A stretch of 64,000 bases of DNA from Tetradesmus obliquus. Lineage: Eukaryota > Chlorophyta > Chlorophyceae > Sphaeropleales > Scenedesmaceae. This document shows positions 44,109 through 55,205 of the stretch, in pieces. Within the stretch, counting starts at the first letter, position 1, and each line of letters begins with the position of its first letter. Both the position numbers and the translations under genes were made by a program. Under the pieces are notes generated by a model that was not told the DNA's origin, did no database searches, and saw nothing but the letters and a program-made list of their open reading frames with translations. The DNA lies in the NCBI GenBank assembly GCA_030272155.1, contig CP126195.1, forward strand, positions 1,595,001 through 1,659,000. Reading direction: 5' to 3'.

Positions 44109-47100
44109 CAGCAGTCACAAGCCTGGCCTGATCCATATTGCTTTCAACCAGGACAACAGCTGCATATGCATTGGAACCTCCGAGGGCATTAGGATCTACC
44201 ACATAGAAACGCACCAAATATGTTACCGAGAAGATATAGGAGCTGTAGGGTGAGATGGTAGCTGTGCATGGCAGCACAACAGCAGAACACCAGCACTATC
44301 CCGTCCGCCCGCCCATGCCTGCTCTGCTGCATCCTGCCAAACGTGTTGACATGACTGAGCATGTTGCTTGCAGCTGTGCGTATGCAGTAATGGGGTAAAG
44401 TATGCCTAGCCCACGCTGGTGTTACAAGATTGTAGCCAGCTGTTGTGGCAGCAACAGGGCCTTGACGCTTTCGTGCATGTATGCATGCACCATGCCGCTT
44501 GCCTCTTGCAGGATAGCAGAGATGCTGTTCTGCACCAGCTTGCTGGCGTATGTAGGAGCAGGTGGGTCCAATAAGCTATAACACAAACGCACTACTTTAC
44601 GTGCAAGCATGTGCCGAAGCGTTGAAAGCAGCTGCCACCAGCAGAATCCTATATTGTGCCTTGGGACTTTCGGGCTACACTGCAACATGCCTGCTGTGCT
44701 TGTTGGAGGGGCAGTTCATGCACAGTTTTCATCGGGCACCAGCGCAGCGTTCCTGCAAGAGCTGACGGTTACAATGATGGCAGGCCCTGCGGCTGCCAAC
44801 GTCCGTAGCAGCAACTGCAGCTGCTGGGCGGCAAGGCAAATTGCAACCTGACACTGCTGCTAGTGCTGCAGGTGACCAGCCTTCCCTGACGCCACGGCGG
44901 CTGTCGGTGATCAACACGAGCAGCAGCAGCGTCATACGGGACCTGTCATTCAGCAGCAGCGTGCTGGCAGTGCGGCTCAATAAGCAGCGGTGAGGCACGG
45001 TGGAATGCAGTGAGGCTTGTTGGATTGCAGCAGTATGTTGCGCATGCAATTGGACAGCGGCGGCATCATCAAAGGAGCAGGAGGCACTCTTTGAGTATTA
45101 CTGGTGCTGCTGTCATTTGGTGCTGGTTGGCTGCGTGCACGTGCTGCGCCACCATTGTCATGACGCCGTGAAATCATGCCGTATGTTTGACTGATGTTTG
45201 ACTCATCTTCAACTTACTACTGGTCTGCAGGCTAGTGGCGGTGCTGGATGGCCGCGTGCACGTGCACGCGCTGCAGACCCCGGCGCAGCAACACTGCTGA
45301 ACGGGCTTCAACTTGTGTTTGACTCATGTTTGACTTACGTTTGACTTTCTGCTGGCCTGCAGGCTAGTGGCGGTGCTGGATGGCCGCGTGCACGTGCACG
45401 CGCTGCAGACCCTCGCACAGCAACACTGCTGAACGGGCTTCAACTTGTGTTTGACTAGTTGCTTGACTTATGTTTGACTTTCTGCTGGTCTGCAGGCTTG
45501 TAGCGGTGCTGGATGGCCGCGTGCACGTGCATGCGCTGCAGACCACTGTCACAGTGACACCATGCCTTGGGCAATGTTTGATTCATGTTTGACTTTCTGC
45601 TTGACTGTCTGCTGGTCTGCAGGCTTGTGGCAGTGCTGGATGGCCCGTGCATGTGCATGCGCTGCAGACCACTGTCATAATGTCACCATGGCTTGGGCAG
45701 TGTTTGACTCATGTTTGACTTTCTGCTGGTCTGCAGGTTAGTGGCGGTGCTTGATGGCCGCGTGCACGTGCACGCGCTGCACACCACTGTCATAGCCACA
45801 CCATGCCTTGGGCAATGTTTGACTCATGTTTGACTTTCTGCTTGACTGTCTGCTGGTCTGCAGGCTTGTAGCAGTGCTGGATGGCCGCGTGCATGTGCAT
45901 GCGCTGCAAACCCTGGCGCAGCTACGCATCATAGAGACGCCGCCAAACCCCAAGGGCTTAGCAGCGCTGACACCTTGCAGCGAGCCCTGCTGCTACCTGG
46001 CGCTTCCTGCAAGTGCAGCTGCTGGTGTGCTGCGGGTGTATGACTTGCTGGTAGATGGCGGCCATGTGGTGTGTGAAGTGCAGGTGAGCAGTAGGAACAA
46101 CAATGGACAGCTGATTGAAATGCTTTGACAGCTGGTAGCGCTGGCGGCAGGACAGGTGGCATGGCGGTTATGTGTGTGAAGTGCAGGTGAGCAGTAGGAA
46201 CGACAACCGCAACTGCTTGATGTTCAGAGAGAGCTGTGGGTGTCTGACCTGCTGTAGGATGGCGGTCTTGTGGTGTGTGAAGTGCATGTGAGCTGAATGC
46301 CTGCACCACCACTTACAACTAAGGATGCATGCACCACCAGTTACATCATGTGCCTGCATCGCCAGTTATGACGAATCAGTGGCTGCCGCAGGGCAGGTGA
46401 CTGAGGTGCAGCATGCTGTGGACTGCTGTTCTGTCTGAAGTACGTTTCCTCCGCAGCTCTGCACCCTGCACATGTCCTCAACTGCAGATGCCACTGCTGA
46501 GGCTCACCTTGCCGCCCGCCTGATGATTGTTGAACTGTGCTCTCAACTCAACTGCACAGGCTCACAAGGCACCGCTAGCAGCCATGGCGTGGAGCCATGA
46601 TGGAGCCTTCCTAGCCACTGCCTCAAGCACAGGCACAGTCATACGGTGAGATGACAAACACGGCTGCTTCTATGTACTGATGCACACAGCTGTGGTTGTG
46701 CAATATGGCTGTTGTGTGTCAATATATGTGGCTGCTTTAGGCTGAACCCTTCCCAGCAACACTGCGGTTCATGTAATGAGAGAGGATAGTTACATGTGGG
46801 TCCTGGCACCATCTTCAATGTTCAATGGTGTTAGCCACAACAGGTTGAACACATGGTCTGAGACCAGAAAAAAAAGAGTGAGCACCGTAAAACACAATGC
46901 ACACCCTTGAACGTCGAGTTTCATGTTATATCCAGGGAGTCTCAATATTATTAATCTCCCTGCGGTTGCATGTAATGTGTTGTACTGAAAGCCCCTGTTG
47001 TGTACTGCCGGCCGCTGAGGTGTAGTATGCCTGTCTATGACTTGTGCTGTCTCCACCTGATATGTACTGCTGTCACTGCTTTGCACTGCCTGCAGGGTCT

Positions 47101-48487
47101 ACTCCATGCCACATGCCTCAAAAGCGTACAGCTTCAGGCGCGGCACCTACCCAGCAGCAGTACACTGCCTAGCCTTCAGCCCAGAAGGCTACCAGCCGCC
47201 GCTGCTGGCAGCAGCAAGCAGCCACGGCACAATCCACCTGTTCCGGCTGGAGCAGCCGCACCGGTCAGCAGCTGCGGCTGCTGCGAGTGCTGCCGCAGGG
47301 CTGCTCTCAGCGGTGATCAACTTTGCTGTCACAGACATGGTGAGAGGGAGACGCGGCAATATAAGCAGCAACTAACGCAGCATGTGATGCAGCGCGATCG
47401 CGAGGCACCTCTGCGCCGGTAGCATCCCACGTTGCGCTCATCGTTGATCTGCTGAGCAATATATCCTATTTGTGCAACCCCCCTTGAACATTTATTTATT
47501 GTTGTTGCGCTCCTAACAGCTGCGTGCACCAGACATCTCATCCAGTGTTGTCCATACCCTTTCACGCTTTTACCACCAAACTTTCCGAACCCACACTTCC
47601 GCAGGTTGAGCCGCAGCAAAGCATTGCCAACATCAGGCTGCCATGTGCGGGGTTGCCGGCCGGCAATCAAGCGTCGCTCATGTAACGAACCGCCAGCATC
47701 CATCATTGTTGTTATCTTTGGTTTGTCAAACAGCTTGGACAGTGCTTTGGTGTTTTCAAACGTCCCAAGCCACGCGCTTTTGACTTGCCGTCGACACTCA
47801 TGATGTGCTTTTCAAACCCTGCATCGCTGTGCTGCCCCAGGTTGAGCCGCAGCGCAGCATCGCCAACATCAGGCTGCCATGTGCAGGGCTGCCAGCCATC
47901 TGTGCGCTGCAGCACCCTACTGGCAGCAGCGGCAACGCCTTTGAGGGTGGAGGAGGCGCCTCCTCGCTGTCTGGCCAGAGTGATGTGGCAACACTGCCAG
48001 AGGATGCCGACGAGGTGCGAGCGTGCGTGGTTGCAGTTGAACCGCATCATCATTTGCTCTGCCGACTGCTGAATGATTGACCTTGCTCAAAGGGTTTTGT
48101 GCCTGAGCTGTTTGGCAGATGGTGTGAGGCGACGTGCTAGTTGTTGGTGTAGTTTGCACACACAAAGCAAGCTGTTGGTGGAGGAGGTGCGTCCTCGCTG
48201 TCTGGCCAGAGTGACGTGGCCACAATGTCGGAGGATATGACGAGGTGTGTTCGCAATGCATCGAGAAAGCAGCACGTGCTGTTGAGTCAAACATACTACA
48301 TCTTGATGGAGAGACAACGTGGTAATGTGTTTGCTTGCGCCTGCTCGGCGCGACCGCACCAGCCATGCAGGCTGTCAGTGCTGTAGAATTTGGCGACATT
48401 CAAGCCAGCCGCTGACTGTGGCACAACATGATCTCTTGTGGCTGTTAGCTTACCAGGCACTTGGCCAAACCTTTGCGCCTGGCTGCC

Positions 48488-48528
<41 letters not shown>

Positions 48529-48673
48529 ACAGGTGACTCTTGTGGTGGCCACTGCTGGCGGGCTGCTGTACGAGTATGCAGTGGAGCAGCTGAGCAGTGC
48601 TGCGGGGCCCAAGGCTAGCCTGGGTGGGGAGTGGACGCTGCTGGGCAGTACTGGCCTGGCCGCGGGGGCATGA
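44109..48673 (+). CDS. ATG18: ATG18/WIPI-type PROPPIN (autophagy WD-repeat protein), N-terminal exon missing
   Basis: Seven-bladed beta-propeller that binds PI3P on autophagic membranes. Supported exons: 44109-44249, 44512-44561, 44872-44989, 45864-46083, 46560-46645, 47096-47339, 47841-48014, 48533-48673; about 390 residues without the unresolved first exon. Diagnostic segments: FNQDNSCICIGTSEGIRIYH, GIAEMLFCTSLLAYVG, VIRDLSFSSSVLAVRLNKQ, RIIETPPNPKGLAAL and AHKAPLAAMAWSHDGAFLAT. The PI3P-binding signature FRRG is present in exon 47096-47339 (KAYSFRRGTYPAAVHCLAFS), followed by LLAAASSHGTIHLFRL. All junctions keep phase. The propeller closes in the last exon (VTLVVATAGGLLYEYAVE). The gene is divergent from TDP2. 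Four of its exons sit in tandem duplication arrays, and the terminal exon exists in five copies, the other four lying downstream of the stop used here. Confidence 0.88.
45220..45920 (+). repeat. Six tandem acceptors/exon starts (LVAVLDGRVHVHALQT) in ATG18
   Basis: The unit TCTGCAGGCTTGTGGCGGTG, then the codons for LDGRVHVHALQT, occurs six times, with acceptors at about 45232, 45363, 45497, 45624, 45738 and 45864, roughly 115-135 bp apart. Only the last copy continues into LAQLRIIETPPNPKG. The others run into stops or lose frame soon after. Introns between copies carry repeated TGTTTGACTCATGTTTGACT motifs. Confidence 0.9.
46060..46290 (+). repeat. Three copies of exon end VVCEVQ in ATG18
   Basis: The donor region of exon 45864-46083 (GTGTGTGAAGTGCAG/GTGAGC) recurs near 46186 and 46287 (GAAGTGCATGTGAGC), each preceded by a GATGGCGG-like stretch. 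The third copy has CAT instead of CAG before GT. Confidence 0.7.
47600..48250 (+). repeat. Duplicated start and end of one ATG18 exon
   Basis: Exon 47841-48014 has a copy of its acceptor and start (GTTGAGCCGCAGCAAAGCAT, at 47606) 237 bp upstream, and a copy of its end (GGTGCGTCCTCGCTGTCTGG to GACGAG/GTG, ending near 48244) about 230 bp downstream. Both copies keep consensus splice ends. Confidence 0.75.
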
Positions 48674-49276
48674 TGACGCACGACATCTCCTGACTTGGCT
48701 TGCAGTAATCGCGCTGTCCCATATGGAGCAGCTGAGCAGTGTTGCGGGGCCCAAAGCTAGCCTGGGCGGGGATCGGACGCTGCTGGGCAGCACTGGGCTG
48801 GCTGCAGGGGCATGATAACACACGGCATCACACTTGGTTTGCATGCAAATGTGCAGCAAATGCGCCAGTTCACATCGAGCAGCTGAGCAGCGCTGCTGGC
48901 CCCAAGGCCAGCCTGGGCGGAGAGTGGACGCTGCTGGGCAGTACTGGGCTGGCTGCAGGGGCGTGATGCAGCTTGCTACTGTTTTGCTGTGCCCTGCTAG
49001 CAGTTGCTCTGGCCACTGCTGGCGGGCTGCTGTACGAGTATGTGGTTGCGCAGCTTGCAGTGCTGGGGGGGCCCAAGGCTAGCCTGGGCGGGGAGTTGAC
49101 GCTGCTGGGCAGTGCTGGCCTGGCTGCTGGAGCATGATGAGACACGGCATCACGATTGGCTTGCAGCAAATGCGCCAGCCCGTGTCAAGCAGCTGAGGAG
49201 TGCTGGGGGTCCTAAAGCTAGCCTGGACGGGGAGTGGACGCTGCTGGGCAGTACTGGCCTGGCTGCAGGGGCATGA
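48533..49276 (+). repeat. Five tandem copies of the ATG18 terminal exon
   Basis: The block EQLSSAAGPKASLGGEWTLL, then GSTGLAAGA and a TGA stop, occurs with stops at 48671, 48814, 48964, 49134 and 49274, 140-170 bp apart. The first and fourth copies retain the longer exon start (ATAGGLLYEY or its equivalent); the fourth reads LLYEYVVAQLAVLGGPKASL. The first TGTAA on the plus strand appears only at about 49393, beyond the whole array, so a transcript may contain all copies. Confidence 0.85.
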
Positions 49277-49721
49277 TTGTGGTGAAGCGTGTGGCTTGCA
49301 GAAAACAAGCGTGTGGCTTGCACGTGGGTGGCTGCTTTAAAAACATGTCAAGCGTTTCAGGCAAGGCTTGTGCGTAACCAACAGAATGGCATTGTAACAT
49401 GACAAATGTAGGATGCTTCTACAAGGTGTACAGGTAGCTGAAGCAGTGCTGCAGAATAGGCTGCTCGGGACAGCATATGCTGCATTGTGATAATGCAAGG
49501 TGTGTTACCTGCAATTCTTTATACAGACTTCCAGCAGCACCCTCACCCTGGACCCTGTCAGGTGACTAGTCAGCAGTGACACTGAAGTGACACCCAATGG
49601 GTCACCAGCACGGTACACACCCTCGGTGACACTGCCAGCAGCGAACGCAGATGCGCGATCATCCTGACTTCAAAAACAACTTGAATAATCAAGCTGCATT
49701 GTTTTAAGATCGCTGTCAGCA
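49277..49721. other. Intergenic: ATG18 3' flank / bZIP-like gene promoter
   Basis: About 445 bp with a TGTAA at 49393, the probable poly(A) signal of the ATG18-like gene. The proximal upstream sequence of the bZIP-like gene is not shared with its paralogue at 63709 onwards. No coding segment is seen. Confidence 0.5.
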
Positions 49722-49900
49722 ATGGACACAGCTCAGGACGATGAGTTCGCGGCTTTCCTGCAGGAAGCTTTCCAATGGACGGACGACGAAACGCCGCACA
49801 ACGCAAACGTTCTGTTCCCGAGCTTACACCCTTCTCCTACGCACCAACCATTGAGCTCGCCTTTTGGGGGCGCCCTCTTCTGTGCACTAACGCAACAACC

Positions 49901-49936
<36 letters not shown>

Positions 49937-50774
49937 GCAGCCTCACCCATGGCATAATGCAGCAGCAGCTGCTGGGCAGCTCCTGCTGCCATGTCTGGTG
50001 CCAGATGCTGAGCACTCGGCAGCACTGTCTGCCCAAATCCTGCAGCTGCAGGCCCAGCACCAGCAGCTGCTGCAGCAGCAGCAGCTCACAGCTGCACCAT
50101 GTCTGCAGGCCGCACAGCATACACCATACGGCGGCTTGACACAGCAGCAGCAGCACCAGCATGATCAGCATATCGCGCAGCAGCAGGCGCGGCAGGAACA
50201 GCCACAGCAGCAGCAGCAGCAGCAGCAGGAGGCCCAAGGGGGTGGCAACCCCCCAAAGCAGCCCAGGCAACTGTCTCAAGGCCACAGGGCAAAGCTGGGC
50301 ACAAAGGAGAGGAGGAAAGCAGAGGTGCGCTCAGCAGGTGGCGTGCTGCTGAGCTCTTTTATACGCTGCAAAGCTCCAAGGCAGGTGTATATACTCAGCA
50401 ACAGCAGCAGCATTAGCAGCCGCGCCAGCAGCGCACTTGCAATTGAGAACCACAATAGACTGCTTCAGACCATCACATGTTTGTTGCACTGCCTTCAACG
50501 CCCTGTGCCAACACCCTCTGGCAATCACATCTATGCATGAACTCTGTTGCTGCTGCTGCTGCTGCTGCTGCTCCTGATACAACTGCAGGCGGAGGCACTG
50601 CAGCTGCAGTTGGCAGCAAAGCAGCAGCTGCTGCAGCAGCTGCGGACAGAGAACACCGCACTGCACAGCAAGCTAGCCATGCTTGAGAATGCAGTAGGGA
50701 CCCATGAGACAATGCTAGCACAACTGGCGACTCTCAACCTGTCTGTTGGACCTGTGGACGCTCCATCACCTGGC

Positions 50775-50816
<42 letters not shown>

Positions 50817-51384
50817 GCAGGTGACGCGGATGCTGCTGGCCCCGGCGGTTCATCCAGCAAGAACAATGCACATGCCAGCAGCTACAGCAGCAGCAGCAGC
50901 GGCAGCAGTACGGGATCCAATGACGTGGCAAGAAGCAGCAGGGAGCACGCCCAACTGATGAGGACACGCCAGCTGCTGCAACAGCATGTACAGGTATGCT
51001 GTTCACACCTGGCTATGTCGCATGTCTCTTTGTGTACATCTGGGACTGCTGTTATCTACTGGGCAGTGGGTGGGCAATTAGCAGACACAAGATGGTCCAA
51101 CATTTATGCAGCTGTCCCACCAACTGAAGTTGCTCCTGCTGCTGCTGCTGCTGCTGCAGGATGTGCCAGCACTGTACACCAAGTACAGGCTGTATGCCCA
51201 GCAGTGTGCAGCACACATCATCAAGGCCAGCTCAGCACAGCCCGCTGCTGCTGCTGCTGCTGCTGCTGCTGACTCAGCAGACCACTCGCCAGGCTCACAG
51301 CAGCAGCAGCAGGACGCAAGGCAGCGCCTGGTTGCAGCAGCAATCGAGGTGCTGGCATCCGCTGGCTCCATTCCTGCAGACCAG

Positions 51385-51426
<42 letters not shown>

Positions 51427-51970
51427 GTACCGGGCATCCCCATGGCGTCAGAAGATGAAACAGGCTTCCCGCCTTTCCCGCTAAACCTCCTGGAGATCCT
51501 AGCCTTCTATAAGCTCAGCAGAGCAGTAGGCACGGATGTAGACCAGCAGCAGCAGCAGCAGCAGCAAGGCAGTGCAGCAGCAGGTGGCGGCGGCAGCAGC
51601 AGTGCAGCCACATCAACGCTGCACATGCGCACCATCAACCTTGTCACACTGCAGCACGACGTGGTGCGGTCAGAGTTGTGGGCTGAGATTGCAGGCTGCA
51701 TACAGTTGAAGCCGCAGCAGCGGCAGCAGCTAGAGGCTGGCTGGGCGCTGTATGCACGGGCAGTGCAGAAGCTGAACGCACACAGGCAGCAGCTGCGCCA
51801 GCAGCTGCAGCGCGCGATTGATAGCCCTGCAGCAGCAACAGCAGCAGCAGCAGCAGCAGCAGCTGCCGGGGCGCCGTCGCAACAGAAGCAGAAGGCAGGT
51901 GCCGGTGTGCACACCAGCACCCGCATTGCAAAGTTTGCGGGTGTGGGTGGGCTGGGGTCCACCCCAATGC

Positions 51971-52016
<46 letters not shown>

Positions 52017-52505
52017 GTGCCTAGGCCTCTCACACGTCGCTCAACCCTACAGCGACAGCAGCCACGCTGGCGTTCCAAAGTTTGAGGGGGTAGGCGGGCT
52101 GGGGCTCAGCTTGCCTGCCTGCAGCAATCCTGCATTGGGCCTTACACAGCCCACTCGCCTAAATGGCAGCAGCAGCAGCAGCAATAACCACCTCAGCAGC
52201 AGCGCTAGCCACATGGCAGCTGGCATGGCATCCGCAGTGCTGAGGTGCGGCGGTAACGTGCCCGGCTGCTTTGCAGTGCAGCGGCTGTGCAGCAGCTCCG
52301 TCAGCTGTGTGCAGCAGGAGCTTGAGGCGCTGGCAGATGCAGTGGAGCGCAGCCTGATGCAGGGCCGCGCTGTTATAACGGCATTCGGTTGGAGCCAGAT
52401 GATGGCGCTGGACAATGCGCAGATGGCGGCGATGATTGTGGCGGGCTTCCCGTACCTGCCGCTGATCAGGGGGGTGGTGGGGCACCTGCTGGGCAAGGAG
52501 GAGAT

Positions 52506-52540
<35 letters not shown>

Positions 52541-52548
52541 CAGTGTGA
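49722..52548 (+). CDS. bZIP-like transcription factor, copy 1
   Basis: Three phase-0 exons: 49722-50324, 50589-50993, 51160-52548; about 798 residues. The N-terminus MDTAQDDEFAAFLQEAFQWT is acidic and could be an activation segment. Poly-Gln regions follow. Exon 1 ends with a basic stretch (HRAKLGTKERRKAE) that runs directly into a leucine-zipper-like coiled coil in exon 2 (LQQLRTENTALHSKLAMLEN, Leu every seven residues with the typical EN pair). The basic region lacks the invariant Asn of classic bZIPs, so DNA binding is uncertain. Exon 3 carries a conserved algal-looking domain, DVPALYTKYRLYAQQCAAHI to LHMRTINLVTLQHDVVRSEL, and a C-terminal helix block (VERSLMQGRAVITAFGWSQM). I do not recognise that domain. 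A paralogue lies in inverted orientation at 60913-63708. Exon 3 is preceded by a (CTG)n tract at its acceptor. Confidence 0.75.
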
Positions 52549-52911
52549 ACTTTGACTTGGTTTCATTATTGGACTTGAGTATGGTGCTGGGAGGGCGCAT
52601 GCAAGCTTGAAAAGCAAAGAAGCCATGCCTGCAGAAGCTGCCGCATAGGTTGGTGCGTTGAGTTGAATAAACTGAAGCACATACTCATTCATGGCAGACA
52701 ATGCGAATGTGTACATGTCAAGTGCGCGAGTGTCATACTGTCAGCATGATTTCATCACTTACAAGAGTGTGCATTGTGAGATCAACACATGCAAATCACG
52801 ATGTTTCATCAGGATTGTTATGCTCCTTGATCGCTAGCAGCCTGCTGATGTTTATCCCTTGAATCAGGCAATCCGTACCTTGCTGCTAAAGCATTAAATA
52901 CTGCACACTGA

Positions 52912-53595
52912 TTGAGCCAACTGCGCAGAATCACGTTGTTTACTGCGTATGCTTATGCGTTGGACACCCAAAGGGCAGGGCGTGCAAGTTGCTGCAAGAG
53001 TCACATTTCAGGGCAGATCAAGAAGTTGCATGCAGATAGGATAATGTGTGAATCGCTGGAGCATTCCACTTTGTTGAGTTACATCACGCATGTGCACCCT
53101 AAACATGCTGATGTTATGACGTTCAAGCGGGCCAGGCCTTTTTTGCGGTCTGGGGCGCCTACACGTGGTGTCGAGTTGATGATGCGTGTGCGTTTGGGTT
53201 GCTTGGCTGTACATGAACGCACCAGTCGTTATGGTGGCAGGCGAGCTAATGGTAATACAGCATGTCCGGCGTGTGGTGCTGGTGTGGAGTCATTGTCACA
53301 TTTGTTGTTTGATTGTGCTGCGACGTCTGTGCAAAAAGATGAGATGTTTAATGAGATTAGGGCTTTGTCTGGTTGCGCTGCAAAATTGCGTAACTTGTTG
53401 TCTATTACAGATGCTGAGGTGAAGGTGAAGCGGTTTGTGTCGGATGATGCTTGGGGTTCTGTTAGGTTACTGGTGTCTAGGTTCATTGCTGATTTTTTTG
53501 AAAAGGCTTGGGGTGTGCGTAATGCTTGCAAACACGAGGGTGTAGTTGCCGCTTCATTGGGGCGCGGGGCCGATGGCGTTGATGCTATGGCTTGA
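52912..53595 (+). mobile_element. LINE reverse transcriptase C-terminal fragment 1
   Basis: A 227-residue frame with the layout of the region after the reverse transcriptase domain of non-LTR retrotransposons: a basic segment (MMRVRLGCLAVHERTSRYGG) followed by a zinc-binding zf-RVT-like motif, CPACGAGVESLSHLLFDC (C-x2-C, then H-x4-C), and a helical tail. The catalytic YADD region and endonuclease are absent, so it is a 5'-truncated copy, the usual fate of LINE insertions. Codon usage is less CAG-biased than in the host genes. Confidence 0.7.
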
Positions 53596-53916
53596 TGAGT
53601 AACATGATGATGACCCAAAGGGTTGTGATTGCACCTCCTCAAGCCTTGCATGTTGGTGGGGTGTGGCCTGCCGGCGCTTGATCGGGAATGGCAATGTTGA
53701 TTTGCTGTGGCTCTGTTTCGCTTTGGGTGAGGATGATGATTTACATGCATGCTGGCCTTTGCAGATTACAATCTGCAAATGCCAACCAACTGTGCAGGAC
53801 CTGGCTCATGCCAGCCTCTTGTGTTGTGCTCATCAGCCAACATACAGAAAAAGGCTCATGTGGCTGCTGTTTAAGGTTTAGGCTCTAACGTCAATGCCGT
53901 TGTTGCAGGATTCCTG

Positions 53917-53977
53917 CTAGGCTAGGCTAGGCTAGGCTAGGCTAGGCTAGGCTAGGCTAGGCTAGGCTAGGCTAGGC
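53917..53977. repeat. Pentanucleotide satellite (CTAGG)n
   Basis: About 12 perfect copies of the 5-bp unit CTAGG/GCTAG. It follows LINE fragment 1 by about 320 bp and could mark the tail of a retroelement, since many LINEs end in short tandem repeats. Confidence 0.9.
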
Positions 53978-54765
53978 AGAACCTAGAGCGGGAATATCAA
54001 TGCAGTGTCCGGCTGATATGGCATTCGTAAATGTCCCCTGATCAGGGGAAAGCTTTGTTGCTGGCCTGGCATGTTGCCGCGGCAATGGCCTGCTGTTGCT
54101 TGCCCTAATGGTGATGCAAGCTGCCCAGCATTTGACACACATTCTGTGTCACTCTTCCTGTGTATGACTTGTGTTGACATGACCAATCAGGTCTTTGTTT
54201 ATTCAGCGTCAGTCTGTTTGCTGAGCACTGCTGTGCTCAGCTGCCTGTTCTTGTGGCAGGTTTGACCAGTCGATTAGGGTTGACTGAGGGAAGGATACGT
54301 CAAGCTTTGTACCATGGGAAGTGCATTTGCTGAAATTTTATTAATGCGTCGATGCTTGTTTGCTGACTGGCAGCAAACAACTTTGCTTGCAGCGTGTTGG
54401 AGCAACCCAGCTTATTGAGAACACAAACCATCTAGAGTCAGCGACCCTAGCACCGTCACGGGTATGGCAGCTCTGTCACGTCACTGGTGTAGTTGGGCTG
54501 AGCTGTGGCCTGGCCCACAGTCTCATGTTTGCCCCTGCCTTGAGCTGTGTGACTGTTCATATGCAGCGGGATTTGTCTTGCAGCAGCGCGTACACAATGC
54601 ACAACAGCTCGACTTTGCTTTGCCATCATGGCATGGCATGGAGGGTGCGCATGGCTGCGCGCATTGCAAGGCATCTTCTGTTTGCACCTAGGTATGGTCG
54701 TGATGCAATGCATGTTGTGGTTGCACGTAGGTACGGTCATGCCAAAGGCTTTTATGCTGTATAAT

Positions 54766-54848
54766 AATAATAGTCTTCTTGTAAGCCATACCTTGTCATC
54801 GGCATCGGCAACCGCGCCCCGTACGGAGCGGAAACTACGACTATTATT
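54766..54848. repeat. Short inverted repeat with 10-bp ends
   Basis: AATAATAGTC at 54766-54775 and its exact reverse complement GACTATTATT at 54839-54848 enclose 63 bp that are GC-richer (CGCGCCCCGTACGGAGCGG). It abuts the SINE-like segment. It could be a tiny MITE-like element or simply a local fold. Confidence 0.5.
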
Positions 54849-54854
54849 GCCTCT

Positions 54855-55125
54855 CTATTGGTGAGGGGTAGACCACCCAGACCCCCTCACCGCCTTCACC
54901 AGGCCGCAGGTGGGGGTTACCCATACGGTGGGCTGCGTGGCTGGTATGTATGTAGCCAGCAATCGACGGAATCCTGCGGAGAGCCGCGAGGACATAGCAG
55001 TATCCTTCCTTCGGTTTTCACCGACCGTTTCCCTGAATCCAGGGAAATACTGCTTTGGCTCAGAATCGAACCTGCAACCTTTCGGCTTTATGCTGTATGC
55101 ATGATGTACCCTCCAATTCACTGAT
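54855..55125 (-). mobile_element. tRNA-related SINE-like segment
   Basis: On the minus strand the sequence reads AAGCCGAAAGGTTGCAGG followed by TTCGATTCTGAGCC. This matches the RNA polymerase III B-box (GGTTCGANTCC type) and the neighbouring anticodon-arm-like AAAGCCGAAAGG of many tRNA-derived SINEs. A recognisable A-box and full cloverleaf are missing. The remaining 200 bp to 54855 would be the SINE body, with repeated stem-like GC-rich motifs. Boundaries are approximate. Confidence 0.45.
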
Positions 55126-55205
55126 TATGCTGCAGTTCAGCCCAGACATTACGAGACCCTCCATGCACATACCCTATCTTCTTCTTCTTCCATGCACCAG
55201 CAGCA

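Noticed and set aside
45220-49276. Regularly spaced repeats that could be mistaken for a CRISPR-like array
   Set aside because: Units are coding exon ends with splice signals, the spacers are themselves repeated intron sequence, and this is a eukaryotic nuclear region without cas genes.
11966-49276. The duplicated exon copies as pure assembly errors
   Set aside because: Copies carry independent substitutions, indels and donor changes and have different periods in each gene, which is not how collapsed or stuttered assembly looks. Long-read confirmation would still be decisive.
54855-55125. Functional tRNA gene on the minus strand
   Set aside because: The B-box is good but no acceptor-stem pairing or clear A-box could be drawn, so a decayed SINE is more likely.
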